Assembly: GCF_003234365.2 (NCBI RefSeq)
Contig: NZ_CP126260.1
Span: forward strand, 3,286,001 to 3,350,000
Origin: Curtobacterium sp. MCJR17_020
Lineage (GTDB): Bacteria; Actinomycetota; Actinomycetes; Actinomycetales; Microbacteriaceae
Direction of reading: 5' to 3'
DNA length: 64,000 nt
Of this stretch, positions 30,268 to 37,985 are shown one piece after another. Under the pieces are notes generated by a model, which worked only from the letters and a program-made list of their open reading frames with translations, was not told the origin of the DNA and did no database searches. A program made the position numbers and the translations under genes. How positions within the stretch are numbered: the first letter of the stretch is position 1; each line of letters opens with the position of its first letter.

Positions 30268-30849
30268 TCAGTGCAGCGCTTCGTCAGGCGCCCCGACCCG
30301 GTACCCGGTGAAGCTCACGGTCAGGCCGGCACGCGTCGGAGCAGCGCACAACAGTCCGGCCGACACGGCAGCATCGGGATCGAGGTACGCGACGCGCACC
30401 AGCCGGGGTTGCTCGTCGTCGGCCCACGCCCGGACGGTCACGGCGTCGCCTTCGCGGCTGACCCGGACCGTCACGACGCGTCCCACCCACTCCGACACGG
30501 GCGCCACCGACCAGTCCGAGAAGTCACGGGTCACCACGGCGCCGAGCTGCGGCGTCCCGTCGGAGACCTCGACACCGGCCTTGATCCAGTTCCGCTCGTC
30601 GACGCGCAGGAAGACGCCGGCCTGGTCGAACTGTTCCGTGTAGTCGAGCACGAACGAGGCCTCGACCGAGAACGACCCGTCGAGGGGCTGCACCAGCGCG
30701 TGCTCGGAGTCGTGGACGAACCCGTACGACGTGGTCCGCCAGGCGTCGCTGCCCCGGGCCGCCGTGACCCGCAGCACATCGCCGTCGAACTCCACGGCCT
30801 CGGGCTCGTGCGTCCACGTCGCCGCGTCGACCAGTTCTCGCAGGCTCAT
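30268..30849 (-). CDS. DUF1349 family protein
   Basis: A 193-aa protein with the concanavalin-like beta-sandwich of DUF1349 (YesU/regulation of enolase 1 type). The segments FDGDVLRVTAARGSDAWR, YGFVHDSEHALVQPLDGSF, the DQAGVFLRVDERNWIKAGVE strand pair and AGLLCAAPTRAGLTVSF are typical. The function of the family is uncertain, perhaps sugar binding. The ATG overlaps the stop of the NUDIX gene (ATGA), so the two are translationally coupled. Confidence 0.87.
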   Translation of the reverse strand: MSLRELVDAATWTHEPEAVEFDGDVLRVTAARGSDAWRTTSYGFVHDSEHALVQPLDGSFSVEASFVLDYTEQFDQAGVFLRVDERNWIKAGVEVSDGTPQLGAVVTRDFSDWSVAPVSEWVGRVVTVRVSREGDAVTVRAWADDEQPRLVRVAYLDPDAAVSAGLLCAAPTRAGLTVSFTGYRVGAPDEALH

Positions 30850-31421
30850 GCGCGGCCTCGCTCGAGCGCATCCACCGCGAGCACGGCCACGACCAGTCCG
30901 GAGTTCTGCAGCCGACCGTCGAGGATCGCCTCCACCAGCTCGGCCCGCGGCACCCACCGCTTCACGATGTCGGCCTCCTCGGCCTCGCGCTCGAACGCCG
31001 TCGTCGTGGGCCGCACGCCCCGGGCGCGGTAGACCTGCAGGAACTCGTTGCTCCCGCCCGACGACGTGTTGTACCGGACCAGCGGCTCCCAGGTGTCCGC
31101 TTCGAGGTCGGCCTCTTCTGCCAGCTCTCGGGCGGCAGCGACCTGGAGGTCCTCTCCCTCGACGTCGAGCAGCCCGGCCGGCAGCTCCCAGTCGCGCACC
31201 TGCACCGGGTGTCGGTACTGCTGGATCACGAGGACCCGGCCCTCGTCGTCCTCGGCGTAGACCGCGACGGCACCGGTGTGGTCGATGTACTCCCGCACCA
31301 TCGTCTCGTCGTTGTAGGCGATCGCGTCCCGGCGCACGTCCCAGACGGCCCCCTCGTACACGACGGTCGACTCGGTGACCTCGAACGAGGCGGGTTCGTC
31401 AGCGATGGGTGCGTCAGTCAC
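30846..31421 (-). CDS. NUDIX hydrolase (ADP-ribose pyrophosphatase-like)
   Basis: A 191-aa NUDIX enzyme, probably hydrolysing ADP-ribose or a similar nucleoside diphosphate sugar. The Nudix box covers residues 83-106: PAGLLDVEGEDLQVAAAREL then AEEADL, with the metal-binding REL.EE glutamates at 99, 102 and 103. The usual final Gly is Asp. Spacing between the first Gly and Glu is one longer than the textbook box, as is normal in this actinobacterial subgroup. GTG start. It corresponds in position to Rv1700 in the M. tuberculosis block (pyrG-NUDIX-xerD). Confidence 0.92.
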   Translation of the reverse strand: MTDAPIADEPASFEVTESTVVYEGAVWDVRRDAIAYNDETMVREYIDHTGAVAVYAEDDEGRVLVIQQYRHPVQVRDWELPAGLLDVEGEDLQVAAARELAEEADLEADTWEPLVRYNTSSGGSNEFLQVYRARGVRPTTTAFEREAEEADIVKRWVPRAELVEAILDGRLQNSGLVVAVLAVDALERGRA

Positions 31422-31461
31422 GGAACCATCCAAGCACGCGCCCCTCGCGGAACCAGACGAC

Positions 31462-31503
31462 GGACGGGAGGCGCGGTGCCAGCTGGCACTGCGCCTCCCG
31501 TCC
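31462..31503. terminator. Perfect palindrome between pyrG and the NUDIX gene
   Basis: GGACGGGAGGCGC at 31462-31474 and GCGCCTCCCGTCC at 31491-31503 pair exactly over 13 bp, with a second palindrome GTGCCAGCTGGCAC (31477-31490) in the middle. It starts 20 nt after the pyrG stop, so it would end or attenuate transcription before the NUDIX gene. It belongs to the GGAGGC/GCCTCC family. Confidence 0.75.
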
Positions 31504-31522
31504 GACCGTGGCTGGCCTCCGC

Positions 31523-33238
31523 TTACGCGACCTGCTCCTCGTTCTGCGGGTCGAACAGGCTGGACGCCTCGTGGCGCTCGATCGCGGCCGCGACGAGCCC
31601 CGCGAACAGCGGGTGCGCGTTCGTCGGACGCGAGCGCAGCTCCGGGTGCGCCTGCGTGGCGATGTAGAACGGGTGCACGTCGCGCGGAAGCTCGACGTAC
31701 TCGACCAGGGTGCCGTCGGGCGAGGTGCCCGAGAACACCAGGCCGGCGTCCGCGATCTGCTGCCGGTACGTGTTGTTGACCTCGTAGCGGTGACGGTGGC
31801 GCTCGGACGCCTCGGGCGCACCGTAGAGCGACTCGGCCAACGACCCCGACGTGAACGTCGCCGGGTACAGGCCGAGGCGCATGGTGCCGCCCAGGTCGCC
31901 GCCGGCGATGATGTCGACCTGCTCCGCCATGGTCGCGATGACCGGCGTCGAGGTCTCCGGGTCGAACTCGGTGCTCGACGCGTCGGTCAGGCCGGCCTCG
32001 TGGCGGGCGTACTCGATGACCATGCACTGCAGGCCGAGGCACAGGCCGAGCGTCGGGATGCCCTGCTCACGGGCGAAGCGCAGCGCGCCGAGCTTGCCCT
32101 CGATGCCGCGCACGCCGAACCCGCCGGGGATGCAGATGCCGTCGACGTCGCCGAGCTGCTTCGCAGCGCCTTCGGGCGTCGTGCAGTCGTCGGAGACGAC
32201 CCACTTCAGCGTCACCTTCGCGTCGTGCGCGAAACCGCCGGCACGGAGCGCTTCGGTGACCGACAGGTAGGCGTCCGGCAGGTCGATGTACTTGCCGACC
32301 AGGGCGATCGTGACGTCCTTCTTCGGCTCGTACACGGCACGGAGCACCGGGGTCCACGCGGTCCAGTCGACCGGGCCGGCCTCGAGCTTGAGCGCGTCGA
32401 CGATGACCTGGTCGAGGCCCTGGTTGTTCAGCAGCGTCGGAAGGTCGTAGATAGACGGGACGTCCACCGCGTTCACCACGGCGTCCTCGTCCACGTCGCA
32501 CATCAGCGCGATCTTCTTCTTGTTCGACTCCGACACCGGACGGTCCGACCGCAGCACGAGCGCGTCGGGCTGGATGCCGATCGAGCGGAGCGCGGCGACC
32601 GAGTGCTGCGTCGGCTTCGTCTTCTGCTCACCCGACGCGTTCATGAACGGCACGAGCGACACGTGCACGAAGAACACGTTGTTGCGACCGAGCTCGTGGC
32701 GCACCTGGCGCGCCGACTCGATGAACGGCTGCGACTCGATGTCGCCGACGGTGCCGCCGACCTCGGTGATGATGACGTCAGGCTGCGGGTCGTTCTCCGC
32801 CTGCTCGCGCATCCGACGCTTGATCTCGTCGGTGATGTGCGGGATGACCTGCACGGTGTCGCCGAGGTACTCGCCACGACGCTCCTTGGCGATCACCGTC
32901 GAGTACACCTGGCCGGTCGTGACGTTCGCCGACTGCGCCAGGTTGATGTCGAGGAAGCGCTCGTAGTGCCCGATGTCGAGGTCCGTCTCCGCACCGTCGT
33001 CGGTCACGAAGACCTCGCCGTGCTGGAACGGGTTCATGGTGCCCGGGTCCACGTTGAGGTACGGGTCGAGCTTCTGCATGACGACCTTGAGGCCGCGAGC
33101 CGTCAGGAGATTGCCGAGGCTGGCTGCCGTCAGGCCCTTGCCGAGAGACGAGACGACCCCGCCGGTCACGAAGATCTGCTTCGTCACCTTCGGGGTCGGG
33201 GTGTTTGCCTGGGTACCGCTGCTGAGAGTGTCCGCCAC
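31523..33238 (-). CDS. pyrG: CTP synthase
   Basis: PyrG converts UTP to CTP with ATP and glutamine-derived ammonia. The 571-aa protein has the N-terminal synthase domain (VTGGVVSSLGKGLTAASLG at residues 25-43 with the P-loop, then DPYLNVDPGTMNPFQHGEVF) and the class I glutamine amidotransferase domain from about 310. The nucleophile Cys is in LGLCLGLQCM near 398, and the His-Glu pair in ATQAHPELRSRP near 540. Length and motif order are normal. It follows recN by 94 nt. A strong terminator-like hairpin lies after it. Confidence 0.97.
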   Translation of the reverse strand: MADTLSSGTQANTPTPKVTKQIFVTGGVVSSLGKGLTAASLGNLLTARGLKVVMQKLDPYLNVDPGTMNPFQHGEVFVTDDGAETDLDIGHYERFLDINLAQSANVTTGQVYSTVIAKERRGEYLGDTVQVIPHITDEIKRRMREQAENDPQPDVIITEVGGTVGDIESQPFIESARQVRHELGRNNVFFVHVSLVPFMNASGEQKTKPTQHSVAALRSIGIQPDALVLRSDRPVSESNKKKIALMCDVDEDAVVNAVDVPSIYDLPTLLNNQGLDQVIVDALKLEAGPVDWTAWTPVLRAVYEPKKDVTIALVGKYIDLPDAYLSVTEALRAGGFAHDAKVTLKWVVSDDCTTPEGAAKQLGDVDGICIPGGFGVRGIEGKLGALRFAREQGIPTLGLCLGLQCMVIEYARHEAGLTDASSTEFDPETSTPVIATMAEQVDIIAGGDLGGTMRLGLYPATFTSGSLAESLYGAPEASERHRHRYEVNNTYRQQIADAGLVFSGTSPDGTLVEYVELPRDVHPFYIATQAHPELRSRPTNAHPLFAGLVAAAIERHEASSLFDPQNEEQVA

Positions 33239-33332
33239 GGGATTCCATCGTACGTCAGAACTGCCGGGAGGCGCGACCTCGGTTCGCCGTGGGCGTTGCG
33301 CGGGGTGGGTGGCCGGGTCTTCGGGCCGTGCG

Positions 33333-35027
33333 TCAGGCCGTCTGGCCGGCCACGTCGAGGAGCTCGCGGGCGTGCTCCACGCCGCTCGCGCTGTCGCCGA
33401 GCCCCGAGAGCAACCGCGCCATCTCCTGCAGGCGGTCCTCGCCCTCGAGCCGTTGCACGCTCGACGAGGTCACGGCGCCGCTGGCGTCCTTCACCACGTT
33501 GAGGTGGTTGTTCGCGAACGCCGCGACCTGCGCCAGGTGGGTGACGACGATGACCTGCGTGCGCTCGGCGAGCTTCGCCAGCCGACGGCCGATCTCGATC
33601 GCCGCCGCACCGCCCACGCCGGCGTCGACCTCGTCGAAGACGAACGTCGGCACGGTCGTGCTGCCGGCCATCACGACCTCGATCGCGAGCATCACGCGCG
33701 AGAGCTCGCCGCCCGATGCCCCCTTGCCGATCGGTCGGGGGTCGGTGCCGGAGTGCGGCTGCAGCAGGATCGACACCTGGTCGCGTCCGTGTCGGCGGTA
33801 CTCCCCCGCGTCGGTGACCTCGACCACGAGGGTGGCGCCGGCCATCGCGAGCGTCTTCAGTTCCGTCGTGACGCGCTTCGCGAGGTCCGCCGCCGTCTTC
33901 GTGCGGGCAGCGGTCAACGCGGCCGCTGCCGCCCCGAGTGCCTGCTCGTCCTGTTCGAGGGCCTCCTGGAGGGCGGCGATGCGGTCGTCGTCGCCGTCCA
34001 GCTCGAGCAGGCGGTCGCTCGCCCGCTGCCCGTAGGCGATGACGTCGTCGACGGTCTCGCCGTACTTGCGGGTGAGGCCGGCGAGCAGGGCGCGCCGTTC
34101 GTTGATGAGCTCCAGGTCGTGCCCGGCCTCGGGCTCGAGCGAGCCGAGGTAGCTGGAGATGCTCGCCGAGGCCTCGGCCGCCTGGATGCCGAGCTCCGTG
34201 AGCTGCTCGAGCACGGGCTGCAGGGCGGCGTCGGAGTCGGCGACCCGCTCGACGGCGCGTCGGGCGGACTCGACCAGGCCGACGACGTCGGAGACGCCGT
34301 CGAGGGACTCGCTGGACAGGGCCTCGTGCGCCAGGGCCGCGGACAGCCGGAGTTCCTCGAGGTTGCCGAGCCGGTCGGCGCGCTCGGCGAGCTCGACGTC
34401 CTCGCCGGGCTGCGGGTCGGCCGCTTCGATCTCGTCCGAGGCAGCGCGGATCCGGTCGGCCTCGGCCACCCGCTCGTCGCGGTCGCGCGTCAGTGTCTCG
34501 AGTTCGCCCGTGTGCTGTTGCCACGCGTCGTACGCGGCGACGTACCGGTTCAGGGCCTTCTCGAGGGCCGCCCCGCCGAAGCCGTCGAGCGCCGCACGCT
34601 GCGCGGTCGACGAGGTCAGTCGGATCTGGTCGGACTGGCCGTGCACCGTCACGAGCTGGTCCGCGAGTTCACCGAGCACCGCGACGGGAGCGCTGCGGCC
34701 CCCGACGGTCGCACGGCTGCGCCCCTCGGCCGAGACGGTGCGCGTGAGGATCAGTTCGCCGTCCTCCACCGCGCCGCCGGCGTCCTCGACGCGTTCGGCG
34801 ACGGCAGCGTGCTCGGGGACGTTCCACCGGCCCTCGACCACGGCGCTCGAGGCACCACGGCGGACCGAGCCGGCGTCCGCCCGAGCACCGAGCAACAGCC
34901 CGAGGGCCGTGACGATCATGGTCTTGCCGGCACCGGTCTCGCCCGTGACGACGGTGAACCCCGGACCGAGTTCGAGCGTGGTCTCGCCGATGACCCCGAG
35001 GTCACGGATCGCGATCTCCTCGATCAT
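33333..35027 (-). CDS. recN: DNA repair protein RecN
   Basis: RecN is an SMC-like ATPase active in double-strand break repair. The 564-aa product has Walker A GETGAGKT near residue 32, a long central coiled-coil region (Glu, Ala and Leu rich, about 150-370) and at the C-terminus the ABC-signature-like KGASGGELSRVMLAIE, followed by Walker B PTFVFDEVDAGVGG near 480. ATG 35027 gives the canonical MIEEIAIRDLGVI start; the longer frame reads into the neighbouring gene. It sits between the NAD kinase gene and pyrG as in other actinobacteria. Confidence 0.97.
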   Translation of the reverse strand: MIEEIAIRDLGVIGETTLELGPGFTVVTGETGAGKTMIVTALGLLLGARADAGSVRRGASSAVVEGRWNVPEHAAVAERVEDAGGAVEDGELILTRTVSAEGRSRATVGGRSAPVAVLGELADQLVTVHGQSDQIRLTSSTAQRAALDGFGGAALEKALNRYVAAYDAWQQHTGELETLTRDRDERVAEADRIRAASDEIEAADPQPGEDVELAERADRLGNLEELRLSAALAHEALSSESLDGVSDVVGLVESARRAVERVADSDAALQPVLEQLTELGIQAAEASASISSYLGSLEPEAGHDLELINERRALLAGLTRKYGETVDDVIAYGQRASDRLLELDGDDDRIAALQEALEQDEQALGAAAAALTAARTKTAADLAKRVTTELKTLAMAGATLVVEVTDAGEYRRHGRDQVSILLQPHSGTDPRPIGKGASGGELSRVMLAIEVVMAGSTTVPTFVFDEVDAGVGGAAAIEIGRRLAKLAERTQVIVVTHLAQVAAFANNHLNVVKDASGAVTSSSVQRLEGEDRLQEMARLLSGLGDSASGVEHARELLDVAGQTA

Positions 35028-35052
35028 CGGTGGTGCTCCTCGCCTCGGCCGG

Positions 35053-35982
35053 TCACAGGTGGTCCTCGTCCTCGTCGGTCTGCGGCCCCCGCCACCCGGT
35101 GACCGGGAGCCGGAACTTCGCGACCAACCGGTCGGTGAACGGAGCGTCCTTGAGGCGCGCGACCCGCACGGGGTCCGGCGACCGTCGGACCTCGACGCGA
35201 GCGCCCGGCGGCAGGTCGTGCGTCCGGCGACCGTCGCACCACAGCACCCCGACACCGCTCGTGCGCCGCAGGACCTCGATCGCGAGCGTGCAGTCCGGGC
35301 CCACCACGATCGGGCGGGCGAACAAGGCGTGCGCGCTGAGCGGGACCATCAGCAGGGCGTCGACGTCGGGCCACACGATGGGACCGCCGCCGGAGAACGA
35401 GTACGCCGTGGACCCGGTGGGGGTCGACACGACGACGCCGTCGCACCCGAACGAGGACAGCGGGCGACCGTCGACCTCGGTCACCACCTCGAGCATGCGC
35501 TCGCGCGAAGCCTTCTCGATGGTGGCCTCGTTGAGCGCCCAACTCGAGTAGACGATCTGGTTGCCGACGACCACGTCGACCTGCAGGGTGACACGCTCCT
35601 CGACGTGGTACTCACCGGACAGGGCGCGCTCGACGGTCTCGGCGAGGGCGTCCCGCTCGCTCTCCGCCAGGAAGCCCACGTGCCCGAGGTTCACGCCGAC
35701 GATCGGTGCCCGCGTCTCGCGCACGAGTTCGGCCGCGCGCAGGATCGTGCCGTCGCCGCCGAGCACGATGACGATCTCGAGCTGGTCCGCCTGGACGTCC
35801 ACGCCCAGGATGTCGACCTGCCCCACCGACGCTTCGGCGCGCCGGATGTCGGCGTACTCGTCGAACGGCATCACCGGGATCAGACCGGCGGCGTGCAGGA
35901 GGTCGCAGACCTCGACCGCAGCGTCGATCGAGTCACGGCGACCCGTGTGGGAGACGAGCAGGATGTGCCGGTCGTCGCTCAT
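35053..35982 (-). CDS. nadK: NAD kinase
   Basis: This enzyme phosphorylates NAD to NADP with ATP or polyphosphate. The 309-aa protein shows the GGDGT motif (IVLGGDGTILRAAEL near 75), NLGHVGFLAE near 98 and the VVSTPTGSTAYSFSGGGP region near 185, all needed for NAD and phosphate-donor binding. ATG 35982 overlaps the stop of tlyA as ATGA, which also fixes the start. It has the same place as Rv1695 (ppnK) in M. tuberculosis. Confidence 0.96.
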   Translation of the reverse strand: MSDDRHILLVSHTGRRDSIDAAVEVCDLLHAAGLIPVMPFDEYADIRRAEASVGQVDILGVDVQADQLEIVIVLGGDGTILRAAELVRETRAPIVGVNLGHVGFLAESERDALAETVERALSGEYHVEERVTLQVDVVVGNQIVYSSWALNEATIEKASRERMLEVVTEVDGRPLSSFGCDGVVVSTPTGSTAYSFSGGGPIVWPDVDALLMVPLSAHALFARPIVVGPDCTLAIEVLRRTSGVGVLWCDGRRTHDLPPGARVEVRRSPDPVRVARLKDAPFTDRLVAKFRLPVTGWRGPQTDEDEDHL

Positions 35983-36812
35983 GCGGTCCCCTCTGTGAGT
36001 TCGGTTGCCCGGACTCTCCATTCTGTCGGATTGCCACCGACACCACGCTGGAAGCGCGCGAGGTACTCGTGGTTCCCGTGCGTGCCGATGATCGGCGACG
36101 CCGCGAGGCCGGTGGTCCCGAGGCCCAGGTCCCACGCCGCCCACAGGACGTTCATCAGGGCGTCGTCGCGGAGTGCCGGATCGTGCACGATGCCCTCGCG
36201 CACCCCACCGCGACCGACCTCGAACTGCGGCTTGACCAACAGGACGAAGTCGTCGGCAGGGACGGCCTCGGCCAGAGCGGGCAGCACGAGCCGGAGCGAG
36301 ATGAAGGACAGGTCGCCGACCACCAGGGTCGTCTCGGCTGCGGCGCCGTCGAGCGCGAGGTAGTCCGACCGGGTCAGGCTGCGGGCGTTGGTGCCCTCGA
36401 CCACGGCGACACGCTCGTCGACGGCGATCGTCGGGTGCAGTTGCCCGTGCCCGACGTCGAGCGCGATGACCCGGCGAGCACCTCGTGCCAGGAGCACCTG
36501 CGTGAAGCCACCCGTACTCGCGCCGACGTCGAGCACCACACGGCCGGACGGGTCGACGCCGAACGCATCGAGCGCCCCGACCAGCTTCTGGGCGGCGCGG
36601 GAGACCCACTCGTCGGCCGCGTCGACCACGATGTCGGCAGCTGGCGAGGTCGGGGTCGAGGGCTTCACGACGGGACGACCATCGACCGTCACCCGGCCGT
36701 CCTGGATGAGCTTGGTGGCAGCGGTGCGCGACCGCGCGAGGCCACGTGTCGCGAGGAGAGCGTCGAGGCGGACCGGGGTCGCGTCGGGCACGGCTCCGTC
36801 CGGTTCAGGCAC
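35979..36812 (-). CDS. tlyA: TlyA family rRNA 2'-O-methyltransferase / S4 domain protein
   Basis: TlyA-type proteins methylate the 2'-OH of specific cytidines in 16S and 23S rRNA and in mycobacteria set sensitivity to capreomycin. The S4 RNA-binding domain lies at about residues 15-75 (RLDALLATRGLARSRTAATK), followed by the FtsJ-like methyltransferase domain with VVLDVGASTGGFTQVLLARG near 95-115, the LDVGHGQLH strand and the catalytic LVKPQFEVGRGGV region near 210. The GTG at 36812 is chosen because it overlaps the end of the 55-aa ORF; a second GTG at 36791 is possible. Its stop overlaps the NAD kinase start. Confidence 0.92.
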   Translation of the reverse strand: MPEPDGAVPDATPVRLDALLATRGLARSRTAATKLIQDGRVTVDGRPVVKPSTPTSPAADIVVDAADEWVSRAAQKLVGALDAFGVDPSGRVVLDVGASTGGFTQVLLARGARRVIALDVGHGQLHPTIAVDERVAVVEGTNARSLTRSDYLALDGAAAETTLVVGDLSFISLRLVLPALAEAVPADDFVLLVKPQFEVGRGGVREGIVHDPALRDDALMNVLWAAWDLGLGTTGLAASPIIGTHGNHEYLARFQRGVGGNPTEWRVRATELTEGTA

Positions 36813-36972
36813 TCGCGGTGCCGCCGCTCTCGAGCCGCGTGCGCAGCTCGTCGTGGAGTGCCGAGAAGGCGTCTGCACGTTCGACGAGCGGCAGGGCCTC
36901 GGCCGCCGAGGTGCGCGCGGCGAACTCGTCCTGCGGTTCCAGGTCGGCGGACGGCTGCTCGGGGTTCGGCAC
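36805..36972 (-). CDS. Small conserved ORF upstream of tlyA
   Basis: A 55-aa product starting at a GTG: MPNPEQPSADLEPQDEFAAR and ending RTRLESGGTASA. It is acidic and helical with no membrane span. Short ORFs of this kind stand between the HAD phosphatase and tlyA genes in many actinobacteria (the place of Rv1693 in M. tuberculosis), which is why it is called despite its size. Its function is unknown. It overlaps the tlyA start by 8 nt and follows the phosphatase by 10 nt, so the three genes are transcribed together. Confidence 0.7.
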   Translation of the reverse strand: MPNPEQPSADLEPQDEFAARTSAAEALPLVERADAFSALHDELRTRLESGGTASA

Positions 36973-36982
36973 GTCCGACACG

Positions 36983-37954
36983 CTACTCGCCGCCGTACAG
37001 CTGCGGGTCCACGTCGAGGCCGTAGATGGCCAGACCGGACTCCCAGATCAGCGCTGCGCCGGCGCGGAGCCGATCGATGTCGCTGCCCGCGTCGAGCACC
37101 CGCACCACGTGCCCCCGCATCGCCACGGTGGCGCTGCCGACGGTGACGTACCGCGTGCCGTCGTCGTCCTGCCGACGGACGGTCACCGGGTAGGGCTCGG
37201 ACAGACCGCGTAGGTCCTCGAGCACGAACACCGGACGCGAGCGCTGGTCGGCCGCGAGCACCTGCTTCGCCTGGTCGATGCCGGTGAGCACGAGGACGCT
37301 CGGGATCCCGACGTCGTTCGCCCCCTTGATGTCGGTGTCGAGACGGTCACCGATGAACAGTGTCTTCCCGCCGCCGAACCGCTCGACCGCGGCGTCGAAG
37401 ATCGGGCGCTCCGGCTTGCCGGCGACCACGGGCATCCGCCCCACGGCCTGGTGGACCGCGGACACGAGCGTGCCGTTGCCGGGGGCGATGCCGCGCTCGA
37501 CCGGGATCGACCAGTCCATGTTCGTGGCGACCCACGGGATCGCCGGGTCGGCCAACGCGAACGACGCCTCGGCCAGTTCCTTCCACCCGAGGTCCGGGGA
37601 GAAGCCCTGGATGACCGCGGCCGGGGAGTCCTCGGCACTGGTCGTCACCGTGAAGCCGGCGGCCTCGACGATGCTCGACAGTCCCAGGCCACCGGTGACG
37701 AGCACCGTCGCGCCGGCGGGCACCAGCGTCGACAGGAGCTGCACGCCCGCCTGCGACGACGTGACGACGTCGTCCTCGGACACCTCGAGCCCGTAGCGCT
37801 CGAGGTGCTCGGCGACGTCGATCGGTCGTCGGGACGCGTTGTTGGTGATGTACCCGACCCGTGCGGTCAGCGATGCCCGTGTGAGCGCCTCGACCGCGTG
37901 CGGGATCGCGTTCCGCCCGCGGTAGACGACGCCGTCGAGGTCCGTGAGCACCAC
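36983..37954 (-). CDS. HAD-IIA family phosphatase (NagD/PGP-like)
   Basis: A 323-aa haloacid dehalogenase-type phosphatase. The nucleophile motif VVLTDLDGVVYRG is at the very N-terminus (Asp at about residue 5), motif II is in YITNNASRRP near 40, the Lys in AGKPERPIFD near 195 and motif IV in FIGDRLDTDIKGA near 220. The C2-type cap between motifs II and III fits the NagD group. The substrate is unknown, perhaps a sugar phosphate or phosphoglycolate. No ATG is available; the first GTG in good place is 37954 (37951 is the alternative), 31 nt after the TPR gene. Position matches Rv1692. Confidence 0.88.
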   Translation of the reverse strand: MVLTDLDGVVYRGRNAIPHAVEALTRASLTARVGYITNNASRRPIDVAEHLERYGLEVSEDDVVTSSQAGVQLLSTLVPAGATVLVTGGLGLSSIVEAAGFTVTTSAEDSPAAVIQGFSPDLGWKELAEASFALADPAIPWVATNMDWSIPVERGIAPGNGTLVSAVHQAVGRMPVVAGKPERPIFDAAVERFGGGKTLFIGDRLDTDIKGANDVGIPSVLVLTGIDQAKQVLAADQRSRPVFVLEDLRGLSEPYPVTVRRQDDDGTRYVTVGSATVAMRGHVVRVLDAGSDIDRLRAGAALIWESGLAIYGLDVDPQLYGGE

Positions 37955-37985
37955 GTGGACGCCGTCCGTCGGCGCGGTCGGGACG

